Assembly (NCBI RefSeq): GCF_006151805.1
Contig: NZ_VDDA01000005.1
Span: forward strand, 422,332 to 486,331
DNA: 64,000 nucleotides
Source of the DNA: Methylobacterium terricola
GTDB taxonomy: Bacteria; Pseudomonadota; Alphaproteobacteria; Rhizobiales; Beijerinckiaceae
Direction of reading: 5' to 3'
Positions 7,740 through 16,711 of the stretch are shown here, in pieces. Position numbers and translations under genes: made by a program. Position 1 is the stretch's first letter, and each line of letters begins with the position of its first letter. The notes under the pieces are model-generated. The model saw only the letters and a program-made list of their open reading frames with translations, was not told the DNA's origin and ran no database searches.

Positions 7740-8783
7740 GTGGCCGCGTTCCGCCCCGCCCGGATCCTCGCGGTCACCCTCGCGGCTGTCCTCGCCGGGA
7801 GCGCGGTCGCCGTCCTGGCTCCCCTCGCCCGGGAGCGGCCGGCCGAGGGGCCGACGACAAAGGGGCCGGCGACGGATCCGCTGCCCGCGGAGGCCGTGGC
7901 GGCGCTCGCCGTCATCACCCCGGTTCCGGGCAGCCTCGGGGCGGATCCCGCGAGAGCAGCCCTCGGCCGGACCCTGTTCTCCGACGCGCGGCTGTCCCGC
8001 GGGGGCGACCGCGCCTGCATCACCTGTCACGACATCCGCACCAACGGCGCGAGCGCGGTGGCGCGGGACCTGACGGCCGACCGCAGGCCGCTCGCGCGCA
8101 ACACGCCGTCGGTCTTCAACGCAGCCTTGAGCTTCCGCCTCGGGTGGGCCGGCGAGATCCCGACTTTGCAGGATCAGGCCGAGGCCGATCTGACGCGCCC
8201 GGAATTCCTGGGCGGGTCCTGGCCCGCCATCCTGGCGGTGATCCGCGCCGATCCGGTGCTCGCCGGCCGGTTCCGGTCGGCCTTCGGTCGGGACGCCGAC
8301 CGGGCGGCGGTGATCGATGCGGTCGTCAGCTTCGAGCGCAGCCTGCTCACCCCGGACAGCCGCTTCGACCGATGGATGCGCGGCGAGAGCGGCGCCGTCA
8401 CCGAGGCGGAGCGGGCGGGCTACGCTTTATTCCGGGGCATCGGCTGCGCGGCCTGCCACCAGGGCGTCAATGTCGGGGCCAACCTGTTCGAGAAGGTCGG
8501 GATCTTCGTCGCGATCCCCGACAAGGCCGCCGAGGTGCTGCGGGTGCCGAGCCTGCGCAACGTCGCGGTCACGGCGCCCTACTTCGACGACGGCAGCGTC
8601 GCCACGCTCGCCGAGGCGGTCAGGCTGATGGCCCGGGTCCAGCTCGGCCGGGAGCTGACCGCCGCGCAGGCCGACGCGATCGTGGCGTTCCTCGGCACCC
8701 TGACCGGCTCCTACGAGGGACGCCCCCTGACGGCGCCGCGGGCACCCGGCATCGCGGTGCCGCCGCCGCAGCCGAGAGGCTGA
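7740..8783 (+). CDS. Di-heme cytochrome c peroxidase / MauG family, periplasmic
   Basis: A 347-residue protein starting with GTG, with an uncleaved anchor or signal sequence (ILAVTLAAVLAGSAVAVLAPLA) and two c-type heme sites: CITCH (Cys93/Cys96/His97) and CAACH (Cys236/Cys239/His240). The linking region includes LARNTPSVFNAAL and TPDSRFDRW, typical of bacterial cytochrome c peroxidases, and the C-terminal part has RVPSLRNVAVTAPYFDDGS. Family members reduce hydrogen peroxide with electrons from small cytochromes, or oxidise protein substrates as MauG does. Its place between the regulator (2 bp) and the sensor kinase (16 bp) is unusual and suggests a redox or peroxide-linked input or output. 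Confidence 0.87.
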   Translation: MAAFRPARILAVTLAAVLAGSAVAVLAPLARERPAEGPTTKGPATDPLPAEAVAALAVITPVPGSLGADPARAALGRTLFSDARLSRGGDRACITCHDIRTNGASAVARDLTADRRPLARNTPSVFNAALSFRLGWAGEIPTLQDQAEADLTRPEFLGGSWPAILAVIRADPVLAGRFRSAFGRDADRAAVIDAVVSFERSLLTPDSRFDRWMRGESGAVTEAERAGYALFRGIGCAACHQGVNVGANLFEKVGIFVAIPDKAAEVLRVPSLRNVAVTAPYFDDGSVATLAEAVRLMARVQLGRELTAAQADAIVAFLGTLTGSYEGRPLTAPRAPGIAVPPPQPRG

Positions 8784-8799
8784 CCCCCATGAGGCGCGC

Positions 8800-11376
8800 A
8801 TGAGGCTCACCGTTCAGGCGACTGTGCTCGGCGCGCTCCTGGCCGCCCTGCTCACCTGGCTGATGATCAACGGCAAGGGCGAGCTGGACGCCGATCACCT
8901 GCGGACGCAGCGCAGTGTCGACGCCCTCGCGCTCGCCGAATCCCGGCTGCAGCACGACGTGCTCCGGGCGCGGACGGGCCTCCTGCGCAACTACGACCCG
9001 ATCGTGGCGCATGTTCGGGAGATGGAGGAGGCGCTGGCCGGGCTGCGCGCGGCGAGCGGCCAGGATGACCCCGCGATGCGCGCCCTGACGGAGGCGATCG
9101 CCAGGGAGGCGCAGATGGCCGAGCGCTTCAAGACCGGAAACGCCCTCGTTCAGAACTCGATCGCGTATTTCGATTCCCTGAGCGACCGCCTCTCCGACAC
9201 GGATGTCGACGTGCGGCTCGCCCAGGCGGTCGCGGCCATTCAGGTTCGGGTCTCGGAACTCGCCCGGGACGCGACGCGTGAGCGGATCGAGGACATCCGC
9301 GTCCGGCTCGATGCCCTCGCGTCCGGCGACTTGGCGTCCGGCGACTTGGCGTCCACCGGCTCGGCGTCCACCGGCTCGGCGTCGGGCGGCTCGGCGTCCG
9401 GCGCTCCCGCGGCGGACCGGGCGGCGGACATCGCCGCCATCGTCCTGCACGGACGCCAGCTCCTCGACCTGCTGCCGCAGGTCGACGCCGCCACCCGCTC
9501 GCTGCCGGCCTCGTCGAGCGAGGCGGCGCGGCGCGCCCTCCTCGATGCCCGCCGCGCCCTGAAGGACCGGCGTCAGGCCCGCGCCGACGGCTTCCGCCTC
9601 GCGCTCTACGCGGCCGCCCTCGCCCTGGTGGCCCTGGTGATCCGCGTCGGCCTGCTGATGCGGGCGGGGACCGTCTGCTTGCGCCGGACGATCGCCTTCC
9701 AGCTCGTGGTCGCCCAGGCCGCGAACCGCTTCCTGGCGAGCCAGCCCGACGAGATCTCCGCCTGCATCGGCGAGGTTCTCGCGATGATCGGCGAGGGCCT
9801 GGGCGTGGATCACGGCTACGTGCTCATGCTCGACGGGAGCGACGCGGTCCACCTCTGGGGCCGGGCCGGCCGCCCGCTTCCCCTCGGCTGGCCGCGGGCG
9901 CAGCGCGACCTGATCCCCGACATCCTCGCCGTGCCCGACGACCACCTCTTCGTCGAGGCCGCCGCGGGCACCGGCCCGCCGGCCCTGGTGCGGGCGCTCG
10001 CCATGCGCGGCGTCGTCTCGTGGACCGGCGCGCGGCTGCGCCGCGGGGATCGGATCGTCGGCGTGATGTGCTTCGAGCGCGGCAGCCCGCAACCGGCCTG
10101 GCTGCGGCACTCGCGCGGCCTTCTGCAGATCGGGGCCGACAGCTTCGGGGCGGCCCTGGAGCGCCAGCACGTCTGGGCCGAGCGCCGCGAGATCGAGGCC
10201 ACCTTGCGGCGCGCGCAGAGGCTGGAGGCGATCGGCATCTTCGCCAGCGGCGTGGCCCACAACATCAACAACGTGCTCAACGTCATGCTCGGCCACGCCG
10301 AGATCGCCGCCGACGCCCTGCCGGCCGACCCGCGCCGGGCCGCCCGGCAGATCGATCTCCTGGTCCGGGCGGGCGGCCGGGCGCGCGAGATCGCCGGACA
10401 GATCCTCGATTACGGCCGGCGGGGCTCCGCTTCGCGGGCGACGAGCGTCGTCGAGGCGGTCGTGGCCGAGACGGTGGCCCAGATCCGCACCTCGACGACC
10501 GACCCGGCGGCGATCCGCCTCGCCGGGACCGCGGACGGCGCGGTCGTCGAGGGCGAGCCGGCGCAGTTGCAGCAGGTGGTCCACAACCTGATCCGCAATG
10601 CCCTCCAGGCCTCCGATCCGGGCGGGGCGGTCGACGTGCAACTCGAACGCGTCCCCTTGCGCGAGCGGCGGATTCTCTCGCACGGCGAGCTGGGCCCCGG
10701 CGAGTACGTCTGCATCCGCGTCGCCGATCAAGGCCGCGGCATGGATACGGCCACGCTCGCGCGGATCTTCGAGCCGTTCTTCACCACCCGCCCGGCCGGG
10801 ACCGGGCTCGGCCTCGCCACCGCGTTCGAGTTCGTCCAGGAGCAGGACGGTGCCTTCCACGTGCGCAGCGCTCCGGCAGCGGGCAGCGCGTTCGAGGTCT
10901 GGTTGCCGGTCTGCCCGCAGGCCGGGCCGGCGGTCGCTGCCGTCGGCGGCACCGTGATGATCGTCGGAAGCGCCCGCTCCGCGATCCAGGAGGACGAGGA
11001 GACCCTCGCGGCGCTGGGCTACGAGCCCGTCGGCTACGCCGATCCGGACGCGGCGCTGGCGGCGCTCCGCGCGGAGCCGGGACGCTTCGACCTGCTGATC
11101 GTCGAGAACCAGCCATCCGGACGTTTGGGGCTCACGTTCGCCCGCCGCGCCGCCCGGATCATCCATCGCCCCATCGTGCTCTCCCTGTCGGCCGCGGATA
11201 CGGTGAGGCCGGAGGTGCTCTCGGCGATCCCCATCGTCGACGTCGCGCACCGGCCGTGGCGCTCGCATGCCCTCGCGCTCATGCTGCGGCGGCACCTGGG
11301 TTCGGACCTGCGAGGTTCCGCCCGGCACGGGAGAGCCGGGACTCGGGCGGCAACGCCGTCGCGGAGCCTCCACTGA
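8800..11376 (+). CDS. VirA-like membrane sensor histidine kinase with degenerate receiver
   Basis: An 858-residue protein. A membrane span at about residues 5-23 is followed by a long helical extracytoplasmic domain to about 265, as in VirA-type kinases, then a second span (ALYAAALALVALVIRVGLL), a GAF-like domain (about 300-450), the H-box GVAHNINNVLNVMLGHAE with His487, an ATPase domain (N-box HNLIRNALQAS, G-boxes DQGRGMD and GTGLGLAT), and a C-terminal receiver-like domain. That receiver has Glu where the phospho-acceptor Asp should be (LLIVENQP) and lacks the usual acidic pair and Lys, so it probably cannot be phosphorylated. The partner is most likely the OmpR-type regulator two genes upstream. 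Confidence 0.85.
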   Translation: MRLTVQATVLGALLAALLTWLMINGKGELDADHLRTQRSVDALALAESRLQHDVLRARTGLLRNYDPIVAHVREMEEALAGLRAASGQDDPAMRALTEAIAREAQMAERFKTGNALVQNSIAYFDSLSDRLSDTDVDVRLAQAVAAIQVRVSELARDATRERIEDIRVRLDALASGDLASGDLASTGSASTGSASGGSASGAPAADRAADIAAIVLHGRQLLDLLPQVDAATRSLPASSSEAARRALLDARRALKDRRQARADGFRLALYAAALALVALVIRVGLLMRAGTVCLRRTIAFQLVVAQAANRFLASQPDEISACIGEVLAMIGEGLGVDHGYVLMLDGSDAVHLWGRAGRPLPLGWPRAQRDLIPDILAVPDDHLFVEAAAGTGPPALVRALAMRGVVSWTGARLRRGDRIVGVMCFERGSPQPAWLRHSRGLLQIGADSFGAALERQHVWAERREIEATLRRAQRLEAIGIFASGVAHNINNVLNVMLGHAEIAADALPADPRRAARQIDLLVRAGGRAREIAGQILDYGRRGSASRATSVVEAVVAETVAQIRTSTTDPAAIRLAGTADGAVVEGEPAQLQQVVHNLIRNALQASDPGGAVDVQLERVPLRERRILSHGELGPGEYVCIRVADQGRGMDTATLARIFEPFFTTRPAGTGLGLATAFEFVQEQDGAFHVRSAPAAGSAFEVWLPVCPQAGPAVAAVGGTVMIVGSARSAIQEDEETLAALGYEPVGYADPDAALAALRAEPGRFDLLIVENQPSGRLGLTFARRAARIIHRPIVLSLSAADTVRPEVLSAIPIVDVAHRPWRSHALALMLRRHLGSDLRGSARHGRAGTRAATPSRSLH
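9319..9408 (+). repeat. 15-bp tandem repeat in the sensor domain
   Basis: Six imperfect 15-bp units beginning gcgtcc encode Ala-Ser-Gly-Asp-Leu / Ala-Ser-Thr-Gly-Ser type pentapeptides. They form a flexible Ala/Ser/Gly linker within the helical sensor domain of the VirA-like kinase. The repeats are in frame, so unit changes would alter linker length only. Confidence 0.85.
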
Positions 11377-11589
11377 ACGGTCGGGACCGGTCGCGGCGGC
11401 ATCTCGGAGCCTCGTCGGAGGAGGGATCCGCCCTGGACCGCGTACGAGGCAGGCGCGCCGCAGCAGTCGGTTTTCGGGCGACACACCGGCCCCGATGCGG
11501 GGCCGCGCGGCCTGGTGTGGCCCGCGCCTCCATGTCTTCGGGTCACGGGCTGTTGTGAGACAAAGGGTCGGCGAAAGCGGCTGCCGGTA

Positions 11590-12120
11590 TCAGCCCTCGT
11601 CCTGCCACCGCCGCAGATCCGTCTGATCATGATAGGCCATGCGGTCGGGCGTCGTGATGAACTCGATCGTCGTACCCCAGGGCATCCGGCCGTAGCAGAC
11701 CCGGTTTCCCGGACCCTTTTCGGTCGCGTAGGGAATGGCGCGCGGCGTGGTCAGGGGCGTGCCGCCCGCCTGCGCGAAGCGCGCGACCGACGCCTCGATG
11801 TCGTCGGTGTAGAGCGCGAAATGCGTGATGCCGAAGTCGCTGGCCCGGATCGGCTGGGCCTGGTCGGGGCCGTGCATCTCGAACAGCTCGATGTCGGCCC
11901 CGGTACCGATCTTGACCATCACCTGGCCGCGAACGACCGTTCCGGGAAACGCGCCGACCGCCCGCTCGAAGTCGGACCCCTGCCGCGGCGGATCCTGCGG
12001 TCCGAAGGACTGGTAGATCACCTGGCCGCCGAAGGCGTTCACCAGGAACGATGTCGCCGCCTCGATGTCCGGCACCGTGATGCCGATGTGATTGACGCCG
12101 CGAATGACGGGTGCGGACAT
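11590..12120 (-). CDS. VOC-family (glyoxalase-like) protein
   Basis: A 176-residue single-module vicinal-oxygen-chelate protein. The N-terminal part has VNHIGITVPDIEAATSFLVNAFGG and the C-terminal half has ITHFALYTDDIEASVARF and WGTTIEFITTP, the paired beta-alpha-beta units of this fold. His11 and the Glu in TIEF are likely metal ligands. Family members include glyoxalases, dioxygenases and epimerases, so the reaction cannot be given. It is the last gene of a four-gene minus-strand operon with an alpha/beta hydrolase, an SDR and an NAD(P)-binding dehydrogenase, suggesting degradation or detoxification of a carbonyl compound. Confidence 0.8.
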   Translation of the reverse strand: MSAPVIRGVNHIGITVPDIEAATSFLVNAFGGQVIYQSFGPQDPPRQGSDFERAVGAFPGTVVRGQVMVKIGTGADIELFEMHGPDQAQPIRASDFGITHFALYTDDIEASVARFAQAGGTPLTTPRAIPYATEKGPGNRVCYGRMPWGTTIEFITTPDRMAYHDQTDLRRWQDEG

Positions 12121-12235
12121 GACACTCTCCTTCTTTGACGGGGATCGATCGCGACCCCTTGGTCGACCCCTCGACCAAGCTTTGCCCGCAGGGTCGCGGC
12201 CGGTTTGGCCCGCCCTGCCGCACGGGCTTTGGTTG

Positions 12236-13084
12236 TCACTCGGCCTCGAGGAACGCGATCAGGGCCGCCGCGACCTCGTGCGGCCGCTCGTCGGCGACGT
12301 AGTGGCCGCACCGGGCGATCGCGCCGCCCGTCACGGTGCCGGCGAACTCCTGCAGCATCGGCACCATCCGGGGGCCGAACCGCTGGTCTCCCCCTAAGCC
12401 GAGCACCGGTATCTCGAGCGGCCGCTTCTTGTACGCGAGGGCGGCCGCATGATCGGCGGCGAGGGTGCGATACCATTCCATGCCGCCGCGCGTGCGGCCG
12501 GGGCGCGCCATCGCCTGCGCGTAGATCTCGACGTCCGCCGGATCGAAGGTCCCGTGATCGTGGAACCGCTCGGCCATGAAGGTCGAGAGATAGTCGTATT
12601 CCCGGCCGTGGATCAGGCGCTCGGGCAGATCCCGGTGGCTGTGGAATCCGAAGTGCCAGAGCCTCGCGGTCGTCGCCTCCCATTCGGTCCAGCCGGGAAG
12701 CGGCACGTCGAGCACGGCGAGATGCGTGACCGCCTCCCGGTAGAGCGCCGCCTGCGGCAGCGCCACCATGCCGCCGATGTCGTGTCCGCACACCGCGTAG
12801 CGCTCGTGCCCGAGGGCGACCATGACCTCGTGCGCATCGCGCGCCATCGTCGCCTTGTCGTAGCCGTCGAGCGGACAGTCGGAGAAGCCCGCGCCGCGCA
12901 GATCGAGCGCCACCACGCTGAAGCGTTCGGCCAGCACCGGCATCACGTGGTGCCATTCCCACCAGGTCTCGGGCCAGCCGTGAAGGAGGAGTATCGGCGG
13001 GCCGGCGCCCCCGGTGACGGCGTTGAGCCTGATGCCGTTCGCCGGCACCAGTTGCTGGCTAAATCCCTGCAAAGTCGCGATCAT
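12236..13084 (-). CDS. Alpha/beta hydrolase, epoxide hydrolase-like
   Basis: A 282-residue alpha/beta-hydrolase. The oxyanion motif HGWP lies at residues 35-38, followed by DLRGAGFSD at 61-69; the nucleophile elbow GHDIGG places an Asp nucleophile at residue 102, and the catalytic His is probably His261 in CGHYVADERP. An Asp nucleophile with HGWP points to the epoxide hydrolase / haloalkane or haloacetate dehalogenase branch rather than to esterases. Length is complete. It sits 51 bp after the SDR gene and 115 bp before the VOC gene. Confidence 0.83.
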   Translation of the reverse strand: MIATLQGFSQQLVPANGIRLNAVTGGAGPPILLLHGWPETWWEWHHVMPVLAERFSVVALDLRGAGFSDCPLDGYDKATMARDAHEVMVALGHERYAVCGHDIGGMVALPQAALYREAVTHLAVLDVPLPGWTEWEATTARLWHFGFHSHRDLPERLIHGREYDYLSTFMAERFHDHGTFDPADVEIYAQAMARPGRTRGGMEWYRTLAADHAAALAYKKRPLEIPVLGLGGDQRFGPRMVPMLQEFAGTVTGGAIARCGHYVADERPHEVAAALIAFLEAE

Positions 13085-13135
13085 GATCGCACCCCGGTCG
13101 GATGGTGGCGTGGAAACGGTGCGGCAGGCCGGCGC

Positions 13136-13960
13136 TCAGGGCCGATCGAAATCCGTCGCGATCGAGATCTCGCGCCAGGCCTCGAGATCGCGGCGAAATG
13201 CCGTCAGCTTCCGCTCGGCGATCGCGTGCGCGACCGGGCCGAGCGGCAGGTGAAGCGGAGCGTCGTCGGCATCGACCGCCCGCAGGATCACGGCCACGGC
13301 CTTGTCGGGATCGCCGGCCTGGTTGCCGTCGTTGGTCTCGCGATAATGCCGGCGCGAGCTCGCCGCATAGTCCGGCATCTCCCGTGCCGCCATGGTGATC
13401 GAGCGACCGAGGAAATCGGTGCGAAACGGCCCGGGCTCGACGATCAGCACGCGGATCCCGAAGGGTTCCAGTTCGCTCGCGAGCGCCTCGGACACGCCCT
13501 CCACGGCGAACTTGGCGGCATTGTAGTAGCCCCCTCCCCCGGCGCCCGCGATGCCGGCACCCGAGGACATGGTGACGATCGTGCCGCCCTTACGCCGCAG
13601 GGTGGGCAGGGCGGCCCGGGTGGTCTCGATGAGGCCGAAGACGTTCACCTCGAACATCGGTCGGTATTCCTCGGGCGTGCCCTCCTCGATCGCGCCGTAC
13701 AATCCGTAGCCGGCATTGTTCACCAGCACGTCGAACCCGCCGAATGTCTCGACGGCCTTCGCCACCGCCGACCTCGCGGCCGCCGCATCCGTCACGTCGA
13801 GCGGCAGCGCGATCATGCGGCCGGCGAAGGGCGCCGCCATCTCGTCGATGGATGTGACGTCGCGAGCGGTCGCGACGACCCGATCGCCGCGCCGTGCCGC
13901 GGCGAGGGCCAGGCGCCGGCCAAAGCCGCTCGAGCAGCCGGTGATGAACCACGTCTTCAT
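13136..13960 (-). CDS. Short-chain dehydrogenase/reductase
   Basis: A 274-residue classical SDR. The NAD(P)-binding motif TGCSSGFG is at residues 7-14, the NNAG motif appears as VNNAGYG, and the active site is Ser (MSSGAG) with YNAAK. The C-terminal extension resembles SDRs that act on aldehydes or ketones. It lies 17 bp downstream of the NAD(P)-binding dehydrogenase gene in the same operon. The substrate is unknown. Confidence 0.86.
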   Translation of the reverse strand: MKTWFITGCSSGFGRRLALAAARRGDRVVATARDVTSIDEMAAPFAGRMIALPLDVTDAAAARSAVAKAVETFGGFDVLVNNAGYGLYGAIEEGTPEEYRPMFEVNVFGLIETTRAALPTLRRKGGTIVTMSSGAGIAGAGGGGYYNAAKFAVEGVSEALASELEPFGIRVLIVEPGPFRTDFLGRSITMAAREMPDYAASSRRHYRETNDGNQAGDPDKAVAVILRAVDADDAPLHLPLGPVAHAIAERKLTAFRRDLEAWREISIATDFDRP

Positions 13961-13977
13961 CGCTGGGTCTCCTCGTT

Positions 13978-14856
13978 TCAGGCGGATGCCGCCGCGCTGT
14001 CGCCGCCGCGAACCGTCATGTCGGCCATGATCGACCAGTCCTTCTCCCCGAGGCCCGCCGAGACGGCCTTGCCGAGGCCCTCGCGAACCGCGTCGAGCAT
14101 CGGGAGCGTGCGTCCGATCTCGCGGCCGGCCTCGGTCGCCAGGCGCATGTCCTTGAGGGCGAGGCTGGCCTTGAAGCCCGGCTCGAACGCTCGTTCGGTG
14201 ATCTGCGCGCTGTAGCTCTCGTAGGCTCGGCCCGAGAACAGGGTGCCCAGGATGAGTTCGAAGAACTCCGCGCGGTCGAGGCCGACGCTCTCGGTCAGCA
14301 CGACACCCTCGGCCATCGCCTCGATCGCCATGGCGATCATCATGTTGCAGGCGAGCTTTGCCGCATTCGCCCGGGCGGGGTTCTCGCCCAACGTCCAGAC
14401 CTTCTTGCCGAGGGGGGCGAGCAGCGGATGAACCGCGGCGACAGCATCGGCCTTCCCGGCCGCCAGGATGTTGAGCTGGCTGCTCGCCGCAACGCTCGGG
14501 CGGCCGAGGACCGGGGCGGACACGTAGCCGAGGCCGGCCTCGGCGTGCAGGCGCTCCAGTTCGCGCGCGAAGGCGACCGAGATCGTCGACGTGATGACAT
14601 GGACCAGCCCCGGTCGCGCGCTCGCCAGCAGGCCGGCCTCGAGGATCACCTCCCGAATGGCCGCGTCGTCGGACAGCATCGTGAAGACGGCGTCAGCCTC
14701 GAAGGCCTCCGCCGCGTGGTCGACCAGCGTCACCCCGGGAACGCGCTCCCGAGCGACCGTGCTCCGGTTCCAGGCCCGCACGTCGTGGCCGGCCCTCGCC
14801 AGGTTGAGCGCCATGGCCGAGCCCATGCTGCCGAGACCGATGAATCCAATCTGCAT
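13978..14856 (-). CDS. NAD(P)-dependent oxidoreductase, beta-hydroxyacid dehydrogenase family
   Basis: A 292-residue enzyme of the 3-hydroxyisobutyrate / tartronate semialdehyde reductase family. The Rossmann motif GFIGLGSMG is at residues 4-12 and the C-terminal helical domain contains the catalytic Lys in ANAAKLACNMM. The ATG at 14856 is chosen because it precedes the Rossmann fold directly and has AGGAG upstream; the ORF start at 15000 lies in the promoter region. First gene of the operon, divergent from the LysR regulator at 15033, which is its likely regulator. Confidence 0.87.
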   Translation of the reverse strand: MQIGFIGLGSMGSAMALNLARAGHDVRAWNRSTVARERVPGVTLVDHAAEAFEADAVFTMLSDDAAIREVILEAGLLASARPGLVHVITSTISVAFARELERLHAEAGLGYVSAPVLGRPSVAASSQLNILAAGKADAVAAVHPLLAPLGKKVWTLGENPARANAAKLACNMMIAMAIEAMAEGVVLTESVGLDRAEFFELILGTLFSGRAYESYSAQITERAFEPGFKASLALKDMRLATEAGREIGRTLPMLDAVREGLGKAVSAGLGEKDWSIMADMTVRGGDSAAASA

Positions 14857-14967
14857 GATCCGTCTCCTGTCGTTCGGATCAGAGCCGAGAACGGGCCGCC
14901 CGGGGGAATCGTCGGGCCGCAGCCCGCGCCCGCGAGCCGGCCCGTGGCGATGGCCGGAATTTAAATG

Positions 14968-14990
14968 GTCAGATTTGTTCGTTAACTGAC
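14968..14990. promoter_or_regulatory. Candidate LysR operator in the divergent promoter
   Basis: GTCAG (14968-14972) and CTGAC (14986-14990) form an inverted repeat with 13 bp between the arms, 42 bp upstream of the LysR start and about 110 bp upstream of the divergent operon. Spaced dyads of this size are typical LysR-type binding sites. It is a pattern-based call only. Confidence 0.3.
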
Positions 14991-15032
14991 AGAGTTGCAC
15001 TCCCGGCGTTCAGTTTCGTACAGGTGGTCGCG

Positions 15033-15893
15033 ATGGAATGGAGCGACGTCAGAATCTTCCTCGCTGTCGCGCGATCCGGCACGCTCGGCGGCGCCGCGCG
15101 TGCGCTTCACACCAGCCATCCGACCGTCGGCAGGCGGCTCCGCGCCCTTGAGCAGGCGGTCGGTCACACGCTGTTCCAGCGCACGGCGGACGGTCTCGTT
15201 CTGACCGATGAGGGTCACGGGATCATCGCGCTGGCCGAGCAGATGGAGGAAGGCGCGCTCGCCATGGAGCGCCGGCTCGCGGGGCAGGAGCAGAACCTCA
15301 CAGGCAGCCTCCGCATCTCGTCGGCGGACTGGTTCGGGGCCTACGTCCTCCCGCCCATCCTGGCGGATTTCGCGGAGGCCTGCCCCCATGTCGACGTCGA
15401 GATCCTGACCGGCACGCGCCTGTTCAACCTCGCCCAGCGGGAGGCCGACGTCGCCTTTCGCATCGTTCCGTTCGACACCGCCGACGTCGTTCAGCGGCGG
15501 CTGTTCAGGCTCGACTACGGCGTCTACATCGCCGAGGAGGCGGCGGATCCCCCATACGGCGACGGGACCGGCTTCCGGCTGATCACGCACGACACCTCCA
15601 CCGGCCATTTCCCCGACATCGCGTGGCTCGTCGAGAGCTTCCCCAACGCGCGACCGGCGCTCAGATCGAACAACCGCAACGTCCAGGGACGCATGTGCCG
15701 GCACGGCGTCGGCATCGCCGTCCTGCCCCGCGTGGTCGGCGATCAGATCCCGGGCATCCGCAGGCTGGACATGCCGACGCCGCCACCCGCGCGAGACATC
15801 TGGATGGGGTATCACCGCGACCTGCGGCGTCTTCAGCGTCTTCGCGCGTTCATCGCGACCGTGTCGAAGCATCTCGTGAACGCGACCGCGTGA
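15033..15893 (+). CDS. LysR-family transcriptional regulator
   Basis: A 286-residue LysR regulator: winged helix-turn-helix in the first 60 residues (MEWSDVRIFLAVARSGTLGG, then HPTVGRRLRALE) and a substrate-binding domain from about 88 (LTGSLRISSADWF) to the end. The ATG at 15033 is used; a GTG at 15024 would add only three residues. It is divergent from the dehydrogenase-SDR-hydrolase-VOC operon and probably controls it. The effector is unknown. Confidence 0.85.
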   Translation: MEWSDVRIFLAVARSGTLGGAARALHTSHPTVGRRLRALEQAVGHTLFQRTADGLVLTDEGHGIIALAEQMEEGALAMERRLAGQEQNLTGSLRISSADWFGAYVLPPILADFAEACPHVDVEILTGTRLFNLAQREADVAFRIVPFDTADVVQRRLFRLDYGVYIAEEAADPPYGDGTGFRLITHDTSTGHFPDIAWLVESFPNARPALRSNNRNVQGRMCRHGVGIAVLPRVVGDQIPGIRRLDMPTPPPARDIWMGYHRDLRRLQRLRAFIATVSKHLVNATA

Positions 15894-15944
15894 TGCCGAC
15901 GCGAGACGATCCAGGTTCGAGCGTTCCGCCAGCGCCGTGCAGGA

Positions 15945-16523
15945 TCAGGCGGTCCGTTCCGCGGCGTCTTTCCGCGCCTGCACAACGGTCAGCCACACGG
16001 CCGAGACCAGGAAGTAGAAGGCGCCGAAGGCGGCGTAGGGGGCGATGTCCGTGATCCCGGGTGTCGCGGCACCCTTCGCCTTGACGATGAAGTGGGCGCC
16101 CGCGAGGGCCGACTGGGCTCCGCTCAGCGCCATCGCCCATTGGGCCCCGGCCTGCCAGCGCCGCAGGCCGGTCGCGAGTTGCAGCAGGCCGGAGAGGACG
16201 GCCCAGGCCCCGAACACCGCCAGCACCGCGTGCGGGCCCCATCCGAGCGCGACCGCCACCGCGACGGCGACGACGGTGCTGGCCGCCGCGTTGAGGGCCT
16301 GGCTGGGATTGGCGGCCAAGCCGCCGCTGCGCCGCGCATCGACGACGTTGGCGAGTGCGTCCCAGGCGGGATAGGCGACCAGAAGCGCCGCCGCGGCCGG
16401 CGGCACGGCCGGCCCGACGGTGAGGGCGGCCGCGACCCAAGCCACTGACACCCCGGCACGGAGACCGTAATAGGAGCGCAGCCAGCGCGACGTGTCGCGG
16501 CCCGTTTGTTCGATGGTCGTCAT
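15945..16523 (-). CDS. Integral membrane protein of unknown function
   Basis: A 192-residue protein with about six hydrophobic segments, such as AVPPAAAALLVAYPAWDALANV, TVVAVAVAVALGWG and AFGAFYFLVSAVWLTVV. It resembles the small multi-pass DUF308/HdeD-like membrane proteins, but I cannot assign a family firmly. The ATG at 16523 starts MTTIEQTGRDTS; the longer ORF start at 16733 would overlap the AraC gene and is rejected. It is divergent from the AraC regulator, which may control it. Confidence 0.7.
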   Translation of the reverse strand: MTTIEQTGRDTSRWLRSYYGLRAGVSVAWVAAALTVGPAVPPAAAALLVAYPAWDALANVVDARRSGGLAANPSQALNAAASTVVAVAVAVALGWGPHAVLAVFGAWAVLSGLLQLATGLRRWQAGAQWAMALSGAQSALAGAHFIVKAKGAATPGITDIAPYAAFGAFYFLVSAVWLTVVQARKDAAERTA

Positions 16524-16711
16524 CGGTGGTCCTTTCGGGGGTGCGGCGCGGCGGAGGAGTCGGAGTCCGGGCAGGCCCGTGTTCCGTGGGGATCGGGGCG
16601 ACGGGCCATCACGCGGCGGACCCGGCGAGGCGAAGGCCGGGCGTCGTGAAAGCGGCGTCCTGTCAGTGAGATGCGCGTCGCTTCGGAAGGACTGTTTACG
16701 ATCGGACGCCG

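Noticed and set aside
8620..11484. A 954-codon open frame on the - strand
   Set aside because: Shadow of the VirA-like kinase and the peroxidase end; the product has no recognisable domain.
11486..11504. CGGCCCC/GGGGCCG hairpin after the VirA-like kinase as a terminator
   Set aside because: Short stem, no T-run and more than 100 bp from the stop codon; such GC palindromes are common by chance here.
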